Assembly: GCA_963707575.1 (NCBI GenBank)
Contig: OY970171.1
Location: forward strand, 1,364,001-1,428,000
Source: Gaiellasilicea sp963707575
GTDB lineage: Bacteria; Actinomycetota; Thermoleophilia; Gaiellales; Gaiellaceae
DNA length: 64,000 nucleotides
Direction of reading: 5' to 3'
How positions within the stretch are numbered: position 1 is the first letter of the stretch; every line of letters starts with the position of its first letter. Made by a program: the position numbers and the translations under genes. Positions 15,701-24,547 of this stretch are shown here, piece by piece. The notes under the pieces were generated by a model. That model was not told where the DNA came from and ran no database searches. It saw only the letters and a program-made list of their open reading frames with translations.

Positions 15701-17022
15701 GGGCCTTCGCCGCGAGCGAAGATCGGCCTCGTCGCCTCGTCCAGCTCCTCCGCGACCTCCCGCGAGGTCCGGCCGAGATAGAGCCCGTTCTCGATGATCG
15801 GCTCGGACGCGTCCTCGAGCTCCGGCCACGTCGAGATCGTCGGCACCCGGCGGATCGTCGGGATCCCGTCGAGGAAGACCTCGGAGTTGCTCGGCGCCCT
15901 CGACGGCTCGAGGAACGCGGGCGAGCGGGAGACCGAGATCAGCGACGGCACCGTCCGGCCGGTCCGAGCCGTGATCGGCTGGCCTTCCGGCCCGAGCGCG
16001 AACTCGACGAAGCGCCAGGCACGGTCCTTGCGACCCGAGTCGGCGGTGATGCAGTACGCGTCCGAATGCAGGATGCCCGCGGGCTCGCGCATGATCGGCA
16101 GCGGCGCCACGTCCCACTCGAAGTCGGTGATCGTGCGGAAGGTCGGCGTCGAGCGTCGCGACGAGAGGATCATCGCGAGCCGGCCGTTCGTGAACCGCGA
16201 CTCGTCGTCCTCCGCCTCGACCTCGACGTCGGGTGGGATCACCGGCCGTAGGGCGAAGAACGTGTCGAGCGCGTTCAGCCCCTCGGGGGTGTCGAGCGTG
16301 AAGCGGGTCGGCTTTTCCTCGTCGTCGACCAGCTCGCCTCCGTTCGACCACACGATCGGGGCGATCCGGATCAGGGTCGGCTCGACGCCGAGCCCGTACA
16401 CCGCCGGCTTGCGCCCACCACCGCCCTGGTCGGGGTCGGAGGACGCGACCGGGACGCCGTTCTCGTCCGTCGTCAGCCGGGTCGCGATCGAGATCAGCTG
16501 CGGCCAGGTCCAGCCCTCCTCGGGGTCCGGGATGTTCGCGGCGCGGAAGAGATCGCGGTTGTAGTACACGACGAGGCTGGAGACGTTCTGCGGCAGGCAG
16601 AGCTGCTCCCCGCCCCACTGGAAGGCCTCCATCGCCTCGGGGTAGAAGTCCTCCGGCTCGAAGGCATCGGAGTCCTCCAGGCGCTCCGCGATCGGCTCGA
16701 TCGCGTCTCTGGCGGCGAACTGGCCGTAGTAGCGGTAGTTCATCACGAAGACGTCGGGGGGCGAGCCGCCGGCGAGCGACGTCGAGAGCTTCGTGATCAG
16801 ATCCGTGCGGTCGGTGGCCTCGATCAGCTCGACGGTAGCGCCGTCGGGCCGCTCCTCGACATAGGCCGCGACGACGGCGCGGTACGCCTTCAGCTCCTCC
16901 GGCTCGCCGAAGACGAGGAACCGGACCGGTCCGCCGTCGCCGTCCTCTCCGGCGTCGCCGCCACACCCGGCCACGATCGCCACGAAGGCGACGAGAACGA
17001 TCACCATCAACCGCTGAGCCAT
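15697..17022 (-). CDS. Sugar ABC transporter substrate-binding lipoprotein
   Basis: 441 residues. Lipoprotein signal peptide with lipobox IVAGC (cysteine at about residue 20), then an acidic Gly-rich linker. Family features of extracellular solute-binding proteins type 1 are seen: PVRFLVFGEPEELKAYRAVVAAYVEERP, TKLSTSLAGGSPPDVFVMNYRYYGQFA, NVSSLVVYYNRDLFRAANIPDP and WTWPQLISIATRLT. It would capture a sugar or oligosaccharide outside the membrane and deliver it to the two permeases. Overlaps the upstream permease by 16 bases and the ATPase by 4. Substrate unknown. Confidence 0.92.
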   Translation of the reverse strand: MAQRLMVIVLVAFVAIVAGCGGDAGEDGDGGPVRFLVFGEPEELKAYRAVVAAYVEERPDGATVELIEATDRTDLITKLSTSLAGGSPPDVFVMNYRYYGQFAARDAIEPIAERLEDSDAFEPEDFYPEAMEAFQWGGEQLCLPQNVSSLVVYYNRDLFRAANIPDPEEGWTWPQLISIATRLTTDENGVPVASSDPDQGGGGRKPAVYGLGVEPTLIRIAPIVWSNGGELVDDEEKPTRFTLDTPEGLNALDTFFALRPVIPPDVEVEAEDDESRFTNGRLAMILSSRRSTPTFRTITDFEWDVAPLPIMREPAGILHSDAYCITADSGRKDRAWRFVEFALGPEGQPITARTGRTVPSLISVSRSPAFLEPSRAPSNSEVFLDGIPTIRRVPTISTWPELEDASEPIIENGLYLGRTSREVAEELDEATRPIFARGEGP

Positions 17023-17834
17023 TGTGATCCCCTGTACTCGGTGAGGAACCAGCGCTGCGCCACGAGGAACACTGCCACGACCGGCGCGGTGGCAACAACC
17101 GCACCTGCGAGCAGGACGGGGTAGTCGGTGCGATCGAGCTCGGCGAGGGCACGGAGGCCGAGCGGCAGCGTGTAGAGGTCGGGGTCGTACAAGTAGACGA
17201 GCGGGTCGAGGAAGTTGCCCCAGCTGATCACGAACGCAAGCACGCCCACGCCGACGGTCACCGGGCGCACGAGCGGCATCGCCATGCGCCACCAGATCGC
17301 GAACGGCGACATGCCCGCTAGCCGACACGCGTCATAGAGATCGCCCGGGAGGCGGCGGAAGGCCCAGGCGAAGACGAGCACGTACAGCGGCGAGGTCGCG
17401 AGCAGCGCGGGTGCGACGAGCGGCACATAGGTGTCCGTCACGCCGAGCGCCCGGAAGAGCGTGAAGCGGGGCACGATCAGCGCCGTCGCCGGGATCATCA
17501 GCGCCACGACGGACGCGACGACGACAAGCCGCGTCACCCGGCCGGAAAGCCCGAGGAGGGCGAACCCCGCGAGCGAGGCGACGAGGACGGAGAGCGGCGC
17601 CACCATCGCCGCGACGAACAGCGAGTTGAGGGCGTACCGGCCCAGGTCGACCAGGTCGAACGCGCGGCCGTAGCTGCCGAGCCCGAGCGGGTCCGGCAAC
17701 AGCTGAGGCGTGCGCGGCGGTGGCAACTGCGGCTCGCGCAGCGAGCCCGTGACCATGAAGAGGAGCGGCAGGGCGAACGTGACCGTCACGACGGCCGCGC
17801 CCAACGCCCTCAACAGCACGGCTCCCTGGCGCAT
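17007..17834 (-). CDS. CUT1-type sugar ABC transporter permease (MalG-like)
   Basis: 275 residues, six predicted membrane helices (for example ALGAAVVTVTFALPLLFMVTG first). The EAA loop is seen as YDACRLAGMSPFAIWWRMAMPLVRP, and the C-terminus LTEYRGSQWLSG resembles the MalG-type end GLTAGAVKG. Smaller permease partner of the CUT1 importer. First gene of the operon (permease, binding protein, ATPase, permease). Upstream lies a strong hairpin terminator of the preceding gene. Confidence 0.9.
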   Translation of the reverse strand: MRQGAVLLRALGAAVVTVTFALPLLFMVTGSLREPQLPPPRTPQLLPDPLGLGSYGRAFDLVDLGRYALNSLFVAAMVAPLSVLVASLAGFALLGLSGRVTRLVVVASVVALMIPATALIVPRFTLFRALGVTDTYVPLVAPALLATSPLYVLVFAWAFRRLPGDLYDACRLAGMSPFAIWWRMAMPLVRPVTVGVGVLAFVISWGNFLDPLVYLYDPDLYTLPLGLRALAELDRTDYPVLLAGAVVATAPVVAVFLVAQRWFLTEYRGSQWLSG

Positions 17835-17864
17835 CGCGCGGATCCTAAGCCTCCGGCCGCCTCA

Positions 17865-17898
17865 ACGAGGAGGCCGCCCTCACGGACGGCCTCCTCGT
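17865..17898 (-). terminator. Hairpin terminator after beta-propeller gene 1
   Basis: ACGAGGAGGCCG, 10-base loop, CGGCCTCCTCGT: a perfect 12-pair stem 26 bases beyond the stop codon of the propeller gene. Confidence 0.65.
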
Positions 17899-17923
17899 CA
17901 TTCGTGCTTGCTGTCTCTCGGTG

Positions 17924-20761
17924 CTACTTCACCTTGGCGAGATTCAGCCGCCAGGCGCTGAGACCGTGCGTGGCGCCGTAGAGGATCCTCTCGTCCGCGA
18001 TCACCTCCAGGCTCGTCACCTCGACGGCAGGCAGGCCCGGCGCGGACTCGGTCCACGTCGCCGTGCCGTCCGCGAGCCGCGAGACGCCGAAGTCGGTCGC
18101 CGCGTACAGGTCTCCCGTGAGGTCGTCGCGCACGAGGTCGTTGACCGGCAGGTCGCCGAAGTCGTGCGAGAGGTCCGTCCACGTCGACGTCCCCGCGACC
18201 GGGTTGTAGGCCACCCTGAACACGTGGCCCGGCCGGCCCGGGTCGTTGGCGTTGTAGCCGCTGTACGAGACCCACGCCACGTTCCCGTCCTCCGGGTCGA
18301 TGTAGATGCTCGACACGAAGCGGTTGGGCGAGACGGGGTTGTCGTCGTCGACGCGGGTCCACGTCACCGCGCCGGCCGGCTCGGCCCCGACGTTCTTCGT
18401 CACGAAGACGCGGCCGGTCGTCGTCGCCGCCCAGGCGGTAGTGGTGTCGGCGGTCGTCCGCTCAACGGCCGCGACCGCCCCACCGGCCTTGTCGGCACCG
18501 TGCCCGGCGCCGTTCAGGGCGACTGCGTCGATCTTCACCCAGTCGCCGCACGGCAGGTCGAAGGCGCCCGTCCACTCGTTGCAGCGGCGCTGCGCCTCCT
18601 CGTAGGACATCGTGCCGAGGCCGTGGGTCTTCGTGCGGTAGACGCCCAGGCCGGTGCCGGCGAACATCCACTTCGTCGTCACCGGGTCGCCGATCACCGG
18701 TGCGTAGAACTGCGTTCCGGGATGGCCGAAGATCGGGTCGGCGATCCAGATCCACTTGGCGATGTCACCGCCGTCGAAGTTGACGTCCGGTGAGGCATCG
18801 AAGAACGTGTGGAAGCGGAAGTCCGGCAGCGCGACGTCGAAGCCGTTCCAGCCGCCGTCGCCGATCATCGTGTTCTCCCAGGTCGGCCCGTTCCGCGGCG
18901 CCTCCCAGGTGCCGTTGTCCTGCGTCCCGCCCTGGACCAGCTCCGGGTCGTGCGGGCTCGCCTTCAGCTTGATCCACTGGAGCGTGGAGAGGCCGTCGTT
19001 GATCCCGTCGAGCCGCGAGGGGATGCGCGAGAGCATCTGCTGGCAGCGCGTCTTGTCCGTACCCGTGAGGCCGCGGTTCGGATCGTCGCACCACGCCGAG
19101 CGGTCGACGAACTCGCCGCTCGAGCGCATGACCCCGCCGTCGCCCGCCTCGAAGAACTGGAACGGGTTGCTCGGGTTGGTGACGATCGCATGCTGGTCGG
19201 GATGGAGCCCGTTCGGATGCAGCTCGTCCGTTCCGTCGAAGGTCATGTCCGTTCCCGACACGCCTGCGTCGGTCGAGAGGATCACGGCCCGCTTGTTCGC
19301 GATCGTCTCGCCGTAGCTGTAATCGCCGCCCGCGTAGACGATGTCGGGATGGCCCAGCGGGCTGTGGACGAACATGTCGTACCAGCACTGCGGCTCGCAG
19401 ATGTTGTGCCAGGCGAACCCGGGATTGGCCGTGCTCGGGCTCGTCAGGTCCTGGAACACGGGTGCCGCTGCGTTCGCGTTGTCGCTGCGGAAGAGGCGCG
19501 AATACGGGTTGCCCCCGCCGAAGCCCTCGTAGACGTACAGCCGCGTTGCGCCGCCGTGCAGCTTGGCGACGGCGATCGCCGCGCGGTTGGTGGTCGTGTT
19601 GATCAACGGCAGCTTGATCTGGGCCCAGGTCTCGCCGCCGTCCGTCGAGCGCCAGATGCCCCGCGCGTACGACGATGCGTAGAGCGTCTGGTGCGTGGCG
19701 TCGTTCGGGTCGAACGCGATGTGCCGGACGCCTCGCGGCGAGCACTCCGCGTCGCCATTGTTGAACTCGGTCGTATCGCCGGCGCAGGCGGCCTCGTTCA
19801 CGCCGCCGTTGTGGATGAAGCGCCACGTCGCGCCGCTGTCCGTCGACTTGTAGAGCCCCCAGTTGCCCGAGCCGGGCACGGGCCGGGTGACCCCGGTGCA
19901 ACACACCTCGGACATGCCGCGCAGCGCCGTCGTGGTAGCGGCGTAGATCACGTTCGGCGCGCCGGGCTGGATCAGGATCTCGCCGATCCCCTTGCCCTTG
20001 AGCGCATTGTTCGGCCCGCCGAGAAGCGTCAGGTTCTTGCCCCCGTCGGTGGACCGGTACATCCCGACTCCGGCAACGCAGCCCGAGCCGCAGATGTTCG
20101 CCTCGCCGGTGCCGACGTAGATCGTCTCGCCGGTGGGGTCGTTCGCATTGTCGATCGTGACCGACCCGGCTGCATTGATGCCGAGCGGACCGCCCAGGTA
20201 CTCCCATTTCACGTTCCGGGCGAGCGCGTCCCTCGTCTTCCACAGCCCCCCGCCGGCGGGAGTGATGTAGATCGTGCAGCCGCGCCGGCCGCAGCGGTCG
20301 TCGATCTCGATGTCGGTCGTCCGGCCGCCGGCCACGTACTCGTTCGGGACATAGTTGAAGGCGTTCCGGAGCTCGGTGAACGGATACAGCGCCCTGCTCG
20401 GACCCACGGGGAACCAGGTCCCCGGCCTCTGGTTGCCCCTCTTCGGGCGTATGCGCTGGCTCGCCCAGGCGTTGCGCGCGGCCTGGACGTCACTCACCGC
20501 GATCGTCGTGTCGGGATACGCACGGGCGGCGAAGGCATCCTCGGCCGCGCTGGACGGCCCCTCCCTTGCCATGCCCTGGTTTCCCGGAACTGATTGCCGG
20601 AGCGACGCGAGATGTTGCTCGAGCGCGGTAGGAACCTCGCCGCCCCCTGCGCCTGTCGCCGCCGGCGCGCCTCCGGACAAGGTGATGCCGGCCACGAGTG
20701 TCAGGCCGGCGAGCAGGACGATCGCCGCTGCGGCGAGCGCCTGCCTGCGTCTCCGTGCCAT
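17924..20761 (-). CDS. Secreted Asp-box beta-propeller protein (sialidase/VPS10-like), paralogue 1
   Basis: 945 residues. N-terminus MARRRRQAL followed by a hydrophobic helix (about 10-28) acting as signal peptide or membrane anchor. The rest is a large beta-propeller with several Asp-box motifs S-T-D-x-G-x-x-W (YRSTDGGKNL, YKSTDSGATW, WRSTDGGETW), as in BNR/sialidase-like and VPS10 folds, plus WVSYSGYNANDPGRPGHVF and a final LYGATHGLSAWRL strand. The Asp-box fold alone does not prove glycosidase activity; no sialidase arginine triad could be confirmed. It may bind or cut extracellular polymers. GAGAGGGGAGAG lies before the ATG. Close paralogue of the next gene. Confidence 0.8.
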   Translation of the reverse strand: MARRRRQALAAAAIVLLAGLTLVAGITLSGGAPAATGAGGGEVPTALEQHLASLRQSVPGNQGMAREGPSSAAEDAFAARAYPDTTIAVSDVQAARNAWASQRIRPKRGNQRPGTWFPVGPSRALYPFTELRNAFNYVPNEYVAGGRTTDIEIDDRCGRRGCTIYITPAGGGLWKTRDALARNVKWEYLGGPLGINAAGSVTIDNANDPTGETIYVGTGEANICGSGCVAGVGMYRSTDGGKNLTLLGGPNNALKGKGIGEILIQPGAPNVIYAATTTALRGMSEVCCTGVTRPVPGSGNWGLYKSTDSGATWRFIHNGGVNEAACAGDTTEFNNGDAECSPRGVRHIAFDPNDATHQTLYASSYARGIWRSTDGGETWAQIKLPLINTTTNRAAIAVAKLHGGATRLYVYEGFGGGNPYSRLFRSDNANAAAPVFQDLTSPSTANPGFAWHNICEPQCWYDMFVHSPLGHPDIVYAGGDYSYGETIANKRAVILSTDAGVSGTDMTFDGTDELHPNGLHPDQHAIVTNPSNPFQFFEAGDGGVMRSSGEFVDRSAWCDDPNRGLTGTDKTRCQQMLSRIPSRLDGINDGLSTLQWIKLKASPHDPELVQGGTQDNGTWEAPRNGPTWENTMIGDGGWNGFDVALPDFRFHTFFDASPDVNFDGGDIAKWIWIADPIFGHPGTQFYAPVIGDPVTTKWMFAGTGLGVYRTKTHGLGTMSYEEAQRRCNEWTGAFDLPCGDWVKIDAVALNGAGHGADKAGGAVAAVERTTADTTTAWAATTTGRVFVTKNVGAEPAGAVTWTRVDDDNPVSPNRFVSSIYIDPEDGNVAWVSYSGYNANDPGRPGHVFRVAYNPVAGTSTWTDLSHDFGDLPVNDLVRDDLTGDLYAATDFGVSRLADGTATWTESAPGLPAVEVTSLEVIADERILYGATHGLSAWRLNLAKVK

Positions 20762-20919
20762 GTCTCTCCCCTCTCGCTGAGCACCGCGCGGCTCCGCGCG
20801 AGTGCCCGAGTCGGTGCGGGCGACCTCCCTTGGCGCCGCTCCCCGATTCCTGCGCGGAGGAGAGTTACAAATCCCCGCCCGGCACGCCGGACGGAGGTGA
20901 TATCACGGCCCGGAAACGG

Positions 20920-20949
20920 CGAAGGGCCGCCAGTTTCGGCGGCCCTTCG
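20920..20949 (-). terminator. Hairpin terminator after beta-propeller gene 2
   Basis: CGAAGGGCCGCC, loop AGTTTC, GGCGGCCCTTCG: a perfect 12-pair stem 25 bases beyond the stop codon. Confidence 0.65.
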
Positions 20950-20974
20950 CTCGTTCCCACTCGGGAGCCGCCGG

Positions 20975-23797
20975 CTAGCGGCGGTCCCTCGTGCTGATGT
21001 TCAGCTGCCACGCCGCGAAGCCGTGCGTGGCCGCGTAGAGCACCCGCTCCTCCGCGACGAGCGTGAGGCTCGGGACCATCACGTTCGGCAGCCCCGTCGC
21101 AGCCTCCGTCCACGTGCTCGAGCCCTTGGCAAGCAGCGACACGCCAAAGTCGTTCGAGACGTAGAGGTCACCCGAGCGGGCGTCGTAGGCAGCGTCCGTG
21201 GCGGGGGTGTCCGGCAGGCCGGCCGGCGTGCCCTCGCCGTCGATCCGCGTCCAGGTCGCCGTGCCCGAGATCGGGTTGTAGACGACCTCGAACACGTGCC
21301 CCGGCGCCGTCGGCGTCGCGGCGCTGTAGCCGCTGTACGTGACGAAGGCCCGGTTCGGGTTGTTGCGGTCGGTGTCGATCCCGCTGATGAAGCGGCCCGG
21401 GTCGATCGTCGAGTCGGTGTCGATCCGGTCGTGCACCGCCGCAGAGGCAGGCTCCACGTCGGCGTTCTTCGTGATGAAGAGCCGCCCGAGGGTCGTACCC
21501 GTCCACAGCGTGGTCGAGTCGGTCTCGGCGCGCTCGATCATCGAGATGTCACCGCCGCCCCGGTCGCCGAGGGCGTTGGCTGTGAGGGCGGTGGGTCCGA
21601 GCCGGACCCAGTCACCGCAGAAGGCGGCGAAGTCACCCGTGTACAGGTTGCAGCGGGCCCGGAACTCCTCCAGCGACATGGAGCCCTGGCCGGCGGTCTT
21701 CGTCCGCCAGACGCTGTCCTGGCCGAGGAACATCGTCTTCGACACCTTCGGGTCGCTGATCGCGGCCGGATAGAAGATCTGCGTCTCGCCGTTCGTGAAG
21801 AACGTGTCCGAGACCCAGTTCCAGTCGGAGTCGTCGCCGTTCGAGAAGTTCACGAACACCTGCGGCGAGAAGAACATCGAGAAGCGGAACTCGTCGATCT
21901 CGACGTCGAACCCGTTGTGGCCGCCGTCGCTGATGTTGGTGTTCAGCCACGTCTTGCCACGCCCCTGCCACGTGCCGTTGTCCTGCGTCCCGCCCTGAAG
22001 CTGGCCGTGCTGGTGCGGGTTGGCGGACAGCGTGAAGAACTGCAGCGTCTGCAGGTCGGCGTTCATCGAGTCGAGCTTCGAGGGGATCTTCGACAGCATC
22101 TGCTGACAACGGGCCAGGCGGACCGCGGACAGCCCGCGTGTCGCGCACTGGGCCGACCCGTCGACGAGGATGCCGGACGAGCGCACGAGCCCGCCGTCGC
22201 TGACCTCGAAGAACTGGTACGGGTTCGACGGGTTCACGACCAGCCCGTGCTGATCCGGATGGAGCTGGTTCGGGTGCACCGGATCGGTCACGTCCTCCGT
22301 CATGTCGTACCAGCTCGTGCCGCCGTCCTCCGACATCACGACGCCGCGGTGGTTCGCGGTCTGCTCGCCGTAGACGTAGACACCGCCGATGTAGACCATG
22401 TTCGGGTTTCCGGGCGGGCTGTAGACGATCTGGTCGTACCAGCACTGGCCGATCCCGGCAGCCGGGTTGGCGCAGAGGCCCTGGGATCCCCAGCCGGGCA
22501 CCGCGGGATCAGGGCTGGACTTCTGCGCGAACGTCGCCGCGCCCGCCACGTCCTCGCCGACGTGGAACGTCGAGTCGATTGCGCCGCTCGCGCCGATCTG
22601 CAGGTACATCCGCGTCGTCGTACCCATGTCCGCGAGCGCGAACTCGGGCCGCTCGGTGGAGCCGTTCGCGAGCCGGTTCTCGATGGGCGCGAAGATCCGC
22701 GTCCAGGTGGCGCCGGCGTCGGGCGAGCGCCAGACCCCGGTGCCGTACGAGCTCGCGTAGATCACGTTCGCGTTGTTCGGGTCGATCGCCACACGGCGGA
22801 CGCCGCGGGTCGAGCACGGCTGTGCTCCCGTGATGTCCTGGTTGCAGCCGGCGAGCGTCGCCGCGCCGTTGTGGATCCACGTCCACGTGGCGCCGCCGTC
22901 CGTCGACTTGTAGAGGCCCCAGTTCGCGGCGCCGATCGGCGTCGAGGTCGCTCCACCGGTCGTGGCCGAGATGCCGCGCACCGCGCGGGTCGAGGCCGCG
23001 TAGATCGTGTTCGGATCACCCTGCTTGATCGCGATCGAGCCGACGGCGCGGCCACGGAACTCCGCCTCGCCCAGCCTCGTCCACGTCTCGCCGCCGTCGG
23101 TCGACTTGTAGATGCCGACACCCGCGGCGGCGCTGCCTGCCGCGTTCGCCTCACCGGTGCCGACGTAGAGCGTGTTGGCGGTGGGGTCGTTCGGGTCGAG
23201 CGTGATCGAGCCCATCGCGTTCAGCTCGAACGAGCCGGACAGAAACTTCCACTTCGGCTTCTTGTCGAGTGCGTCGTCCGTGCGCCACACACCGCCGCCT
23301 GCCGCGACGATCCACAGCCGGCAGTCGCCCTTCACGCAGGTGGGCGCGATCGCGACGGCGGGCATGCGGCCGCCGGCCACGTATTCGCCCGCGACGTAGT
23401 CCGTCCGCGTCCGGAACGGGGAGAGCGGATAGAGGGCGCTGCTCGGACCGACGCTCACCCACTGTCCCTTCTTCCCGGTCCCCGTCGGGAACGGCTTGCC
23501 CTTCGCGGTCTTCCAGTCCGCGCGCGCGTTCGCGATCCACGAGTACGCGACGCCTTCGGCCGGATACGCGCGGGCGAGGTCCTGCTGTTCCTCCCACGAG
23601 GCCGGGGTCCCCAGCGTCGTGCCGTTCGGAGCAGCCCGAAGGCTGCCGAAATGTGCGCTGAACGCGCTCGGGAGCTCGCCGCCACTGGCCGGTGCGGCCG
23701 TGGAGGAGCCCGAAAGCGTGATCGTGGCCACGAGCGCCGAAGCCGCGAGGATCGCGATCCCTGCGACGACGAGCGCCTGACGGCGTCTGCGTGTCAT
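20975..23797 (-). CDS. Secreted Asp-box beta-propeller protein, paralogue 2
   Basis: 940 residues from ATG 23797. Same plan as paralogue 1: MTRRRRQAL basic start, hydrophobic anchor (about 10-30), then a propeller with Asp-boxes (YKSTDGGETW, YKSTDGGATW, WRSPDAGATW) and a closing LYAATHGFAAWQL strand. A purine-rich GAGAGAGGGAGAGGG directly precedes the ATG, matching the paralogue, so this start is preferred. The frame is nevertheless open for 73 more codons upstream, which code for a ribbon-helix-helix domain; see that entry. Probably exported and either released or held at the membrane. Function not proven. Confidence 0.8.
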   Translation of the reverse strand: MTRRRRQALVVAGIAILAASALVATITLSGSSTAAPASGGELPSAFSAHFGSLRAAPNGTTLGTPASWEEQQDLARAYPAEGVAYSWIANARADWKTAKGKPFPTGTGKKGQWVSVGPSSALYPLSPFRTRTDYVAGEYVAGGRMPAVAIAPTCVKGDCRLWIVAAGGGVWRTDDALDKKPKWKFLSGSFELNAMGSITLDPNDPTANTLYVGTGEANAAGSAAAGVGIYKSTDGGETWTRLGEAEFRGRAVGSIAIKQGDPNTIYAASTRAVRGISATTGGATSTPIGAANWGLYKSTDGGATWTWIHNGAATLAGCNQDITGAQPCSTRGVRRVAIDPNNANVIYASSYGTGVWRSPDAGATWTRIFAPIENRLANGSTERPEFALADMGTTTRMYLQIGASGAIDSTFHVGEDVAGAATFAQKSSPDPAVPGWGSQGLCANPAAGIGQCWYDQIVYSPPGNPNMVYIGGVYVYGEQTANHRGVVMSEDGGTSWYDMTEDVTDPVHPNQLHPDQHGLVVNPSNPYQFFEVSDGGLVRSSGILVDGSAQCATRGLSAVRLARCQQMLSKIPSKLDSMNADLQTLQFFTLSANPHQHGQLQGGTQDNGTWQGRGKTWLNTNISDGGHNGFDVEIDEFRFSMFFSPQVFVNFSNGDDSDWNWVSDTFFTNGETQIFYPAAISDPKVSKTMFLGQDSVWRTKTAGQGSMSLEEFRARCNLYTGDFAAFCGDWVRLGPTALTANALGDRGGGDISMIERAETDSTTLWTGTTLGRLFITKNADVEPASAAVHDRIDTDSTIDPGRFISGIDTDRNNPNRAFVTYSGYSAATPTAPGHVFEVVYNPISGTATWTRIDGEGTPAGLPDTPATDAAYDARSGDLYVSNDFGVSLLAKGSSTWTEAATGLPNVMVPSLTLVAEERVLYAATHGFAAWQLNISTRDRR

Positions 23798-24016
23798 CCC
23801 TCTCCCTCTCTCTATGTGCCTACGAGCACGTTGCCCCTGCGTGCCCGCTGCTGCGATCGGTTCCTCGAGGCTCGCCTCGAGCCGCTCGACGATCTCGCGG
23901 TTCAGGCTCTGGCCGGACCGTGACGCAATATCACGCAGCCGCTCACCCAGTTCGACGGGCATGCGCAGCAAAAAACGATACGGCTTGGTCTCCCCGGCCA
24001 ACGTCGGCGCTACCAT
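23798..24016 (-). CDS. Arc-type ribbon-helix-helix DNA-binding domain, in frame with propeller 2
   Basis: 73 codons from ATG 24016: KPYRFLLRMPVELGERLRDIASRSGQSLNREIVERLEASL matches Arc-family ribbon-helix-helix repressors (beta strand YRFLLRMP, helix A, turn, helix B). There is no stop before the ATG of the propeller gene, so as written the product would be one 1013-residue protein: DNA-binding domain, membrane helix, extracellular propeller. Both other frames meet TAG at 23812-23822, just before that ATG, so one extra base in this stretch would also produce the fusion from a normal separate regulator gene. AAGACT lies 7 bases before ATG 24016. Confidence 0.55.
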
Positions 24017-24126
24017 CGCAGAAAGTCTTTGCAATATCAACTCGGAGCGAGCGTCGATATCACTGCTCGTGTTAGGAAAATGTTTGGAGCGGTGTCGGTG
24101 ACGACGGTCGGGGGCACACTGCGGGC

Positions 24127-24471
24127 ATGCGCACAGTCCTCATCACCCTGGTCCTCGGTTGCATCGTCGCGAGCAGCGCCGCCGCGACCTCGCAGGCGCG
24201 CCCGGCGCTCCGTGTCGTCGACAAGCAGCCGCTCGTCGTCCGCGGAGCCGGCTTCGGAGCGAACGAGCTCGTCACGCTTCGCGCCACGTGGCGTGCGAAG
24301 TCGATCGTCCGCCGCGTTCGCTCCGGTGCGGGCGGAGGCTTCACGGCCCGCTTCGACGGCACCGCCTTCGACTTCTGCGCGGGCTTCACCGTCCTCCGTG
24401 CGACCGGCGCCCGCAGCGGCACCGTCGTGATCAGGCCGACGATTCGGCCCTGCGTGCACCTCGGCGACTAG
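24127..24471 (+). CDS. Small secreted protein with Ig-like strand pattern
   Basis: 114 residues with a signal peptide (RTVLITLVLGCIVASSAAA, cleavage near 20-22). The mature part VVRGAGFGANELVTLRATW and GGGFTARFDGTAFDFCAGFTVLRATGARSGTVVIRP has the strand pattern of small Ig/IPT-like domains in actinobacteria; two cysteines (C84 and C109) could form a disulfide. No assigned function. Transcribed away from the propeller/RHH unit and towards the M6 protease, with a shared terminator. Confidence 0.6.
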   Translation: MRTVLITLVLGCIVASSAAATSQARPALRVVDKQPLVVRGAGFGANELVTLRATWRAKSIVRRVRSGAGGGFTARFDGTAFDFCAGFTVLRATGARSGTVVIRPTIRPCVHLGD

Positions 24472-24491
24472 CGAGCAGGGGCCTTAGGAAC

Positions 24492-24523
24492 GACGAAGGG
24501 GCGGCCGTGGCCGCCCCTTCGTC
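24492..24523. terminator. Bidirectional hairpin terminator
   Basis: GACGAAGGGGCGGCC, GT, GGCCGCCCCTTCGTC: arms of 15 bases between two convergent genes, so it can serve both. Confidence 0.65.
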
Positions 24524-24547
24524 CGTTCCCGGAGGTGCCCAGCCGCC

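Noticed and set aside
13799..17152. One 1117-codon open frame over permease, ATPase and antisense of the binding protein
   Set aside because: It arises because the ATPase frame runs into the permease after an indel and continues backwards antisense to the binding-protein gene; no single protein of this kind is plausible.
20594..23923. 1109-codon plus-strand frame opposite propeller 2
   Set aside because: Low-complexity Arg/Val/Asp composition and exact antisense of a conserved protein; a GC-skew shadow.
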